The notes beneath the pieces were generated by a model. The model was not told the origin of the DNA and did not search any database. It saw only the letters and a program-made list of their open reading frames with translations. A stretch of 64,000 bases of DNA from Xanthomonas fragariae (GTDB taxonomy: Bacteria > Pseudomonadota > Gammaproteobacteria > Xanthomonadales > Xanthomonadaceae), in assembly GCF_900183975.1 (NCBI RefSeq), contig NZ_LT853882.1:496001-560000 (forward strand), given 5' to 3'. Positions 57,954-64,000 of the stretch are shown here, in pieces; the first letter of the stretch is position 1; every line of letters begins with the position of its first letter. The translations under genes and the position numbers were made by a program.

Positions 57954-58097
57954 CATCAACGTAAGTGTTTTAGTAAAAAGGGGTCGCGGGCTCCCTGCAT
58001 AATATTTCGATGCGTGGCATGTGTGAACGTCAACGTGGTGTTTGCGTCAAAACATTCACAACCATGCGTTGTGTCACTAACTAGAACGGCCTGGGGC

Positions 58098-58165
58098 CTA
58101 TGAGCGCACTGCCACTCTTAACCCCCAGAAGCCGCTGCCGCGTCCGCCTAGGACCGGCTGCATCG
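58098..58165 (+). pseudogene. Decayed moxR 5'-end fragment (array unit B)
   Basis: It starts TATGAGCGCACTGCCACTCTT and has the same extra-A frameshift as the unit A fragment. It lies downstream of AACGGCCTGGGG, the equivalent of the region before moxR. Confidence 0.8.
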
Positions 58166-58236
58166 ATCTCCACCTGGCGTTGTTCCCGCTGGCCCGTTCC
58201 ATCATCTGCTGACGGCGGCTTTCTGGGTTTTGTTGG
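58160..58236 (+). mobile_element. IS-tail fragment (unit B)
   Basis: Same IS427-like terminus as at 55679, ending GGGTTTTGTTGG. Confidence 0.75.
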
Positions 58237-58264
58237 CCGCCCTTGGCGCGATTTTCCAGTTGGG

Positions 58265-60004
58265 TCAGGCGTCATCCTCGTCAAAGGTCGGTAGTGAGGC
58301 TTGCGACATCGCGGTGGTGCGTTGCGACCCTGTAGCGTCTGGATACCGTGCATCCCGGTCGAATGCAAAAGCTGACCACGAAGCTCCGCTCACCTCCGCC
58401 GCGGGCATGTTGAGGTCCCAGCTACGTTGAGGCGCCTGCGGCTCGGGCGGGGCTGAGCCCGAAGGTCCCGCCAGCTCCTCCGCCGCGGATATATTAAGAT
58501 CCCAGCTGTGCGACGTTTGCGGCTGATCACCCGAATGAGTGGGTGCAACCATGGAGGGGTAAGAAGGCCCCGACGGTTCAGCTCTGCCTCCGAGGTCAGG
58601 CGACTGCGCGTTAAGAGGAAGCATTTCGCGCATTTTCTTCAGCATGCCTTTCATGGAACCGACGTGTTGTGAGTTTCCCTCACTGGTGTAGAGAGCCAAA
58701 TCGTCATCCAACGTTGAATCGTGCAAACGCGACGCCATTGTCGCTTTTGCCTTATCATCTAGCCAGGCGCTAAATGGGATCATACGGGATGACGTCTTTT
58801 CGGCGTAGCTTTGCTGGTTATAGTATGTCTTCCCGCGACTGCTTTCCCACAAAGCCTTTTTATATTTCTCTCTGAGTTGGCGGTCGGCTTCGGGTATTTT
58901 ACGCGGACTATGCCTCTTCACGAAGTCCGTCTCTCCGCTGAGGTAAAATTTCTGCAGTTTCCGCAATGCACTGACTGACTTTTCACTGCTCGCCATGCGC
59001 GTGTTTGCGAAGGCTTCGGCCTCATGCATCAAGGTTTTGGAGTGCAGTCTGCCCGGTTCGCACAATCCCTCTTTATTCTGGGCATGGAGCCATGCACTGA
59101 GCGCGCGCAACGTGCTTGCATAATCGGGGTAAGCAGAAAGCGCATTAGTGATGAACTTTTCATCACCGCCATGAGCCTCATGGTGGCTGTAATCCCGGAT
59201 CTTTACCGTTCCGTCTTTGTCAGATACCATGATATTCAGATGGTTCAGTGCCGCGTTCAGACGATTGGTTTTTTTCCCGTTTTGAAAACTAAGGACATCG
59301 GGTTTCAGCCCGTGGACATCGAGTTTCAGCCCGTCCTGGTTTTTGAGGAACCGGTCTGGCAGACCAGCCTTTTTCTCGTCCCTGAGCCAATTGCTAAAAC
59401 GTATCAACAGATAGATGTAGCTTCTTGCGGTATTGACGTTGCTCTGCGCCTTCTCGATGCCTTTTATAAACTGCTCGATAAGTCCCTGGTCGGCTGGACA
59501 GAGTGCATTGAAGCTTGACGGCCCGGTCGCGCTTCGTATCTTGTCTCTTAGCTGGGCGAACTCGCTGCGCCTGTCGCCCGAGGTTGATGGACGATCCACT
59601 GGTGCCCGCCGTTCTTTATGGACTGCGACGTGTTTAGAAGCAGGCTGCTGCGCTGTTGTTCCCTGGGGCTCAGGCGCATCAGCGCGCGAAAGCTTAGGAT
59701 GATGAAGATGACTGTTGGGGGGCAGGTTGTCGTGTTCCAGCGCGAAGGGAAACGGCCTCGATGTGCCGCTCCGAGCCGGATGCACGCCAGATCCCGGCGC
59801 CGAACGCACAGCAGATGCCTCGGTGCGACGGCGCTTATTCGGTCGAGCTGCCAGTTCACTGAGGACGCCAGGGGGCGTTGAGGACGACAGCATTCCGGAC
59901 GGACCGGCGCCCAGGCTCGCCACCTGGCCAGTCGCCTGCTCTGGCACGCTTTGATAGGTGCTCTGGGCGTGCGTCCGACGATTGCTGCTCTTTGTGCTCC
60001 GCAT
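58265..60004 (-). CDS. Predicted type III effector 3 (array unit B)
   Basis: This 579-aa paralogue starts at the ATG at 60004 with GGAG upstream. NKRRRT lies at about 56-61 and the three modules at about 150-455 (RFSNWLRD; ALSAWLHAQ with CEPGRLHSKTL; PFSAWLDD with SRLHDSTLDDDLALY). Two EAR-like motifs follow, SWDLNISAAEE and SWDLNMPAAE. The 3' end lies after a deletion. From DEDDA the stop TGA comes one codon before the conserved GPN-type tail, and the homologous tail of about 180 bp is missing. It is probably still a functional short effector. Confidence 0.72.
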   Translation of the reverse strand: MRSTKSSNRRTHAQSTYQSVPEQATGQVASLGAGPSGMLSSSTPPGVLSELAARPNKRRRTEASAVRSAPGSGVHPARSGTSRPFPFALEHDNLPPNSHLHHPKLSRADAPEPQGTTAQQPASKHVAVHKERRAPVDRPSTSGDRRSEFAQLRDKIRSATGPSSFNALCPADQGLIEQFIKGIEKAQSNVNTARSYIYLLIRFSNWLRDEKKAGLPDRFLKNQDGLKLDVHGLKPDVLSFQNGKKTNRLNAALNHLNIMVSDKDGTVKIRDYSHHEAHGGDEKFITNALSAYPDYASTLRALSAWLHAQNKEGLCEPGRLHSKTLMHEAEAFANTRMASSEKSVSALRKLQKFYLSGETDFVKRHSPRKIPEADRQLREKYKKALWESSRGKTYYNQQSYAEKTSSRMIPFSAWLDDKAKATMASRLHDSTLDDDLALYTSEGNSQHVGSMKGMLKKMREMLPLNAQSPDLGGRAEPSGPSYPSMVAPTHSGDQPQTSHSWDLNISAAEELAGPSGSAPPEPQAPQRSWDLNMPAAEVSGASWSAFAFDRDARYPDATGSQRTTAMSQASLPTFDEDDA

Positions 60005-60190
60005 TTTTTTCGCTCCGCTTCATGATGAAAAAGACGGCTTGTTCCTGGATCTGGTCAAGCTGATGCGGCTCAGGGATACCCGCTGAACAACGCCAGCTCT
60101 CGCGCATTGGCCTCAATTGATGAGCTTGCTTCCCGTCTGGTCGAAGCGCTGCTGATCGAGCTCTCACTATCCAGTTCTCAAGTATCAAGA

Positions 60191-60252
60191 ATCGTGATCG
60201 ATCGATTGAAAAGCCGGTGCGCAGATTGCGAAGGCGTAGTGGGTTTGCCGAA
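60191..60252 (-). promoter_or_regulatory. PIP box plus -10 of effector 3
   Basis: Minus strand: TTCGG (60252-60248), 15 nt, TTCGC (60232-60228), 31 nt, CACGAT (60196-60191). Same as the other three copies. Confidence 0.88.
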
Positions 60253-60384
60253 CATCAACGTAAGTGTTTTAGTAAAAAGGGGCTGCGGGCTCCCTGCAGA
60301 ATAATTTCGATGCGTGGCATGTGTGAATGTCAACGTGGTGCTTGTGTCAAAACATCCACAACCATGCGTTGTGTCACTGACTAG

Positions 60385-61239
60385 AGCGTGTTATGAACTT
60401 TGCCCTTGTCACGCTAACGTATACGGATGAAGCCTCGTAAGCCTTATTCCACCGATATTTCCGACGAAGAATGGGCCTTTGCGGCTCCCTATTTGACGCT
60501 GATGGACGTGCAGGCACCGCAGCGCAAGTATGAGCTACGCGCGATGTTCAACGCACTGCGGTGGATCGCGCGCGCCGGCGCACCATGGCGATTGCTTCCC
60601 AACGATTTTCCGCCCTGGGAAGCGGTGTATCAGCAAACACAGCGCTGGCTGCAAGCGGGCTGCTTTGAGGCCATGGTCAGTGATCTGCGCTCACTCTTGC
60701 GTGTGGCGCAAGGGAAAAAAGGCCAGCCGAGCGCGGTCATTTTCGATGCTCGCACGCTGCAGTCCACCTGCGAAAGCGGGCCGCGTGCTGGATACGATGG
60801 CTATAAACGCAAGAAAGGCAGCAAGGTACACATGGCCGTCGATACGCTTGGACATCTGCTCGCTGTCCAGGTGACGCCGGCTAATGAGCAGGAGCGCGCG
60901 CAAGTCCGATCGTTGGCACAAGAGGTACAACACGTGACCGGTGAAACGGTCAAGATCGCCTTTGTTGATCAGGGCTACACCGGTCAAGAACCGGCGCAGG
61001 CGGCCACGGAAGAAGGCATTGAGTTGCAAGTGATCAAGCTGCAAGAAGCGAAAAAAGGCTTTGTCTTGCTGCCGCGCCGTTGGGTTGTCGAGCGCAGCTT
61101 CGGATGGGCCAATCGTTTCAGACGGCTGGCACGCGACTACGAGCGATTGCCGGAAACCTTGGCCGGTTTGCACTTCGTCGTCTTCACGATCCTGATGCTT
61201 GGAAATGCAGCCACCCTCTTTCAAAGTTCATAACACGCT
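60385..61239 (+). mobile_element. IS5-family element, 855 bp, inserted at CTAG
   Basis: Terminal repeats of about 18 bp (AGCGTGTTATGAACTTTG and its complement) are flanked by CTAG at 60381-60384 and 61240-61243. The uninterrupted paralogous site ACTAGAACGGCC is present at 58080-58091, so the 4-bp target duplication is clear. Confidence 0.92.
60427..61233 (+). CDS. IS5-family DDE transposase
   Basis: This 268-aa transposase appears intact. The N-terminal DUF4096-like part reads STDISDEEWAFAAPYL. The catalytic residues are Asp in AVIFDARTLQS, Asp in IAFVDQGYTG and Glu in RRWVVERSFGWANRFRRL. The element is recent, given its clean target duplication and open frame. Confidence 0.92.
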   Translation: MKPRKPYSTDISDEEWAFAAPYLTLMDVQAPQRKYELRAMFNALRWIARAGAPWRLLPNDFPPWEAVYQQTQRWLQAGCFEAMVSDLRSLLRVAQGKKGQPSAVIFDARTLQSTCESGPRAGYDGYKRKKGSKVHMAVDTLGHLLAVQVTPANEQERAQVRSLAQEVQHVTGETVKIAFVDQGYTGQEPAQAATEEGIELQVIKLQEAKKGFVLLPRRWVVERSFGWANRFRRLARDYERLPETLAGLHFVVFTILMLGNAATLFQSS

Positions 61240-61256
61240 CTAGAACGGCCTGGGGA

Positions 61257-61325
61257 CTATGAGCGCACTGCCACTCTTAACCTCCAGAAGCTGCTGCCGC
61301 GTCCGCCTAGGACCGGCTGCATGGA
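61257..61325 (+). pseudogene. Decayed moxR 5'-end fragment (array unit C)
   Basis: TATGAGCGCACTGCCACTC with the same frameshift as the other fragments, fused to an IS tail. Confidence 0.8.
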
Positions 61326-61396
61326 TCTCCACCTGGCGTTGTTCCCGCTGGCCCGTTCCATTATCTGCTGACGGCGGCTTCCTGGGTTTTGTTGGC
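61320..61396 (+). mobile_element. IS-tail fragment (unit C)
   Basis: Same IS terminus as the fragments at 55679 and 58160, ending GGGTTTTGTTGG. Confidence 0.75.
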
Positions 61397-61636
61397 CGCT
61401 CTTGGCGCGATGTCAGCGCACCGCATCGACGATGAGCCGTGCGCAGTGTTCACACGCACAGAGCGAACCGCTTAGCCACCTCGAAGGAGCGAAGAGAGAT
61501 CATGGGGCTGGCTCCACGTGTTGGTCACGCTCGGTATCGCGACAACGCGATACTGCATGCCGCAGATACAACCGATCTGCTGCTCGCAAGCCCCATAACG
61601 CAATAGCCATTCGGGAATAAGCTATGCACCACGTTT

Positions 61637-63385
61637 TCAGTTGGGTCCAGTGTCATCCTCGTTGAATGTCGGTAGTGACGCTTGCGACATAGCGGTGGTG
61701 CGCTGCGGCCCTGTAGCTTCTGGATGCAGTGCATCCCGATTGAATGCAAGGGTGGAACTCGACGGCTCGGACTGGGCTGAGCCCGAAGCTCCACTCACCT
61801 CCGCCGCGGGCATGTTGAGGTCCCAGCTACGTTGAGGCGCCTGCGGCTCGGGCGGGGCTGACCCTGAAGGTCCCACCAGCTCCTCCGCGGAAATATTGAG
61901 ATCCCAGCTGTGCGACGTCTGCGGCGCACCACCCGAATGAGTGGGTGCAACCATGGAAGGGTAAGAAGACCCCGACGGTTCAGCACTGCTTCCAAGGCCG
62001 GGCGGCTGCACGTTAGGAGTAGGCATTTCGCGCACCTGCCTCAGCATGCTTATTATGTCACAGTGGTAAATTGATTCCTTGGTAGCTTTATAGAGATCCA
62101 AATCGGTATCCAATGTTGGGTCGTGCAAACGCGACGCCATCGAATCCTTTCCTTGTGCCTGTAGCCAGGCGCTGAATCGGCGCGCATAGGATGACTTCTT
62201 ACCAGCGTAGGTTTCCTTGTTAGGGTATGTCTTTCCGTCGCTGGCCACCCATAATTTATGTTTATATTGCTCGATGAGTTGCTGGTCGTCTTTGGGGAGA
62301 TTACGGGTATTAAGCCTCTTCACTACGTCCGTCTTTCCGGTGTCGTAAAAGGTCTCCAATTGCCACAGCGCCCTAACCGCCTTTTGACTGCCCCCCAAGC
62401 GCGTTGTTGCGAAGGCTTTGGCGTCGTCCCTCAAGGCTTGGGAGTGCAGTCTGCCCGGTTTGCATAATGGCTCTTTACGGTTGATATAGAGCCACTCACT
62501 GAGTCCACGCAATGAGGCTGCATAATCGGGCATGGTAGAAAGCGCATTATTGATGAATGCTTCATCACCTTCAGTAGCCTTATGGCGGCTATAGCTCCGG
62601 ATCTTTATCGGTTCGTGGGTTGGAGATGCCACTTGACGCAGATGCGTCAGTGCCGCGGCCAGACGAGCGCCTTTGGTCCATTTTTGGAAATTAGAGGTAT
62701 CTGCTGTCTGCGTGTTTTTGTCTTTGGACACAAAGCTTTGCAGACTACCCTTGTTCTCCTGGCTGAGCCATTTGCCAAAATTTATCAAGACACTGAGGTA
62801 GCCATTTACGGTCGTGAAGCTGCCCTCCCCCTTCTCGGCGCCTTCTACAAACTCGGTGATGAGTTCCTTGTCGGCTCTACAGAGCTTATCGAAACCTGAT
62901 GGCCCGGTCCCGCTTTGCATCTTGTCTTTTAGCTTGGCGAATAACCTACTGCGCTGGGCGGACAAGCTGCTGGACCCAGCGTCCAAAGTTGATGGAAGAT
63001 CCGCTGGCGCCCGACGTTCCCTATTAACTGCGACGTCTGCAGAAGCAGGCCGCTGCTCTGTTGCCCCTTGGGGCTCAGGCGCATCAGCGCGCCAAAGTGG
63101 AGATTGATGAAGATGACTGTTGGGGGGCTGGTCGTCGTGCTCCAGCGCGAAGGGAAACGATATTGATGTGCCGTTCGGCGCCGGAAGCACGCCAGATGCC
63201 TCGGTGCGACGGAGCTTACTCGGTCGGGCTGCAAATTGGCTGAGGACGCCAGAGGGCTCCGAGGGCGACGACATTCCGGACGCACCGGTGCCCGGGATCG
63301 CCGGCCGGCCAGTCGCCTGCTCTGGCAGGCTTTGGTAAGTGCTTTGGGCATGCGCCCGACGATTGCTGCTCTTGTGGCTCCACAT
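61637..63385 (-). CDS. Predicted type III effector 4 (array unit C)
   Basis: This 582-aa paralogue starts at the ATG at 63385, with GGAG upstream. The N-terminus has diverged (MWSHKSSNRRAHAQ) and the basic patch has decayed to PSKLRRT, so a nuclear signal is doubtful. Three modules cover about 160-455 (GKWLSQEN; SRLHDPTLDTDLDLY). The C-terminal part combines the two EAR-like motifs of effector 3 (SWDLNISAEE, SWDLNMPAAE) with the end of effector 2 (RDALHPEATGPQ, then FNEDDTGPN). It shares that TGA stop. A mosaic origin by recombination is likely. Confidence 0.72.
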   Translation of the reverse strand: MWSHKSSNRRAHAQSTYQSLPEQATGRPAIPGTGASGMSSPSEPSGVLSQFAARPSKLRRTEASGVLPAPNGTSISFPFALEHDDQPPNSHLHQSPLWRADAPEPQGATEQRPASADVAVNRERRAPADLPSTLDAGSSSLSAQRSRLFAKLKDKMQSGTGPSGFDKLCRADKELITEFVEGAEKGEGSFTTVNGYLSVLINFGKWLSQENKGSLQSFVSKDKNTQTADTSNFQKWTKGARLAAALTHLRQVASPTHEPIKIRSYSRHKATEGDEAFINNALSTMPDYAASLRGLSEWLYINRKEPLCKPGRLHSQALRDDAKAFATTRLGGSQKAVRALWQLETFYDTGKTDVVKRLNTRNLPKDDQQLIEQYKHKLWVASDGKTYPNKETYAGKKSSYARRFSAWLQAQGKDSMASRLHDPTLDTDLDLYKATKESIYHCDIISMLRQVREMPTPNVQPPGLGSSAEPSGSSYPSMVAPTHSGGAPQTSHSWDLNISAEELVGPSGSAPPEPQAPQRSWDLNMPAAEVSGASGSAQSEPSSSTLAFNRDALHPEATGPQRTTAMSQASLPTFNEDDTGPN

Positions 63386-63555
63386 TTTTTTCGCTCCGCT
63401 TCATGATGAAAAAGACGGCTCGTTACTGGATCTCGTCAAGCTGATGCAGCTCAGGGATATCCGCTGAACACTGCAAGCTCTCGCGTATTGGCCCACTGAT
63501 GACCTTGCTTCCCGTTTGGTCGAAGCGCTACTGATCCAGCCCTCAGGCATGAGGT

Positions 63556-63617
63556 ATCGTGACCTATCGATCGCACACCCGGTACGCAGATGGCGAAGGC
63601 GTAGCGGCTTTGCCGAA
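63556..63617 (-). promoter_or_regulatory. PIP box plus -10 of effector 4
   Basis: Minus strand: TTCGG (63617-63613), 15 nt, TTCGC (63597-63593), 31 nt, CACGAT (63561-63556). Same as the other three copies, although the effector N-terminus has diverged. Confidence 0.88.
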
Positions 63618-63805
63618 CCTCACCGTGAGCGTCTTAGAAGGGAGCCTGCGGACTCCCTGTGTCGAATAATTTCGATGCGTGGCATGTGTGAATGTCAACG
63701 TGGTGCTTGCGTCAAAACTGCAACAACCATGCGTTGTGTCACTCACTGAACGGTCTCGGAGCCACCGAGTGAACCAATCGCGTTCGAATCGGTCACACTG
63801 GGTCT

Positions 63806-64000
63806 ATGAACGCACCGCCGCTCTTACCCCCAGAAGCCGCTGCCGCCCCCTCCGAGGACCGGTTGCATCGTCAGTTCACTTTGCTGCGCGAGTCGCTGGC
63901 GCAGCGCATCGTTGGTCAATCGGCGCTTGTCGAGCGGCTGTTGATCGCGTTGTTGGCCGATGGCCACCTGTTGGTCGAAGGCGCGCCCGGGCTGGCCAAG
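63806..64000 (+). CDS. MoxR-type AAA+ ATPase, N-terminal part (partial)
   Basis: The frame from the ATG at 63806 gives 65 residues before the window ends. FTLLRESLAQRIVGQSALVE and LLVEGAPGLAK (the Walker A beginning) are typical of the MoxR family, which acts as a chaperone-like ATPase with von Willebrand-domain partners. Its 5' end is duplicated, with decay, between the effector genes, so it marks the fixed edge of the array. The divergent promoter region also contains the effector 4 PIP box. Confidence 0.85.
   Translation, partial: MNAPPLLPPEAAAAPSEDRLHRQFTLLRESLAQRIVGQSALVERLLIALLADGHLLVEGAPGLAK

Larger units (their letters stand above)
55581..63754. repeat. Tandem array of three effector units (about 2.3-2.5 kb each)
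   Basis: Units A (55581-58077), B (58078-61256, interrupted by an IS) and C (61257-63754) follow one order. Each has a moxR 5' fragment, an IS tail, an effector gene on the minus strand and a PIP promoter. The intact moxR begins right after unit C, at 63806. The effector at 12287-14134 is a fourth, dispersed copy lacking the moxR fragment. Confidence 0.8.

Overview
The window looks like chromosomal DNA of a plant-associated Xanthomonas. The base composition is GC-rich. The gene set fits that genus: a TonB-dependent receptor, DUF892/YciE and manganese-catalase stress genes, a CheB/CheR hybrid kinase, and IS5-family elements. Four genes sit behind perfect plant-inducible-promoter (PIP) boxes, TTCGG-N15-TTCGC, followed 31 nt later by a CACGAT -10 box. 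That is the architecture of HrpX-regulated type III effector genes. Species was not determined.

Layout. 1-5112: end of an ABC ATPase, two DUF3526-type permeases and a TonB-dependent receptor. 5285-9843 (minus): four overlapping or abutting genes, DUF3348, a DUF802/MotA-like membrane protein with a long coiled-coil tail, a MotB/OmpA-like protein and DUF2894. This matches what I recall of the type III Zorya anti-phage system. 10485-11758: small conserved genes. 11820-14450: a PIP-driven effector (615 aa) flanked by decayed IS ends in direct orientation. 14614-17167: small stress-type proteins and a zinc alcohol dehydrogenase. 17309-23907 (minus): galE, a glycosyltransferase, UDP-galactopyranose mutase, a glycosidase and an ABC exporter, apparently a surface-glycan cluster. 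24324-26395: SDR, DUF6766 protein and a small protein. 27252-32916: an NtrC-type regulator, a tiny H-box protein, a single-domain receiver and a CheB-CheR-PAS-HWE kinase. 33515-36461: hypothetical, Mn catalase, DUF892 protein and a broken DUF892 paralogue. 36940-48872: permease, oxygenase-like protein, M13 peptidase, GT2, aldo/keto reductase, a radical SAM/UdgX DNA-repair pair and a fasciclin protein. 49220-50084: an IS427-like element. 50101-53048: a secreted protein and a CPA1 antiporter. 53124-54310: remnants that look mobilisation-associated, cut by an IS1478-type element.

55471-63805 is the most unusual region. Three further paralogues of the 12287-14134 effector lie in direct tandem, each with the same PIP promoter. 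Each array unit starts with a decayed copy of the 5' end of moxR fused to an IS tail, and the intact moxR starts at 63806 and runs off the window. The effectors have a Ser/Thr/Gln-rich N-terminus, a basic KRRR patch in three of four, three degenerate modules of about 95 residues, and WDLN (EAR-like) motifs in three of four. The module style resembles what I know of the non-catalytic part of XopD/NopD-type effectors, but no C48 (SUMO protease) domain is present. The C-terminal tails carry nonsense mutations or a deletion, and the fourth copy is a mosaic of the second and third. It looks like a locally amplifying, recombining effector array.
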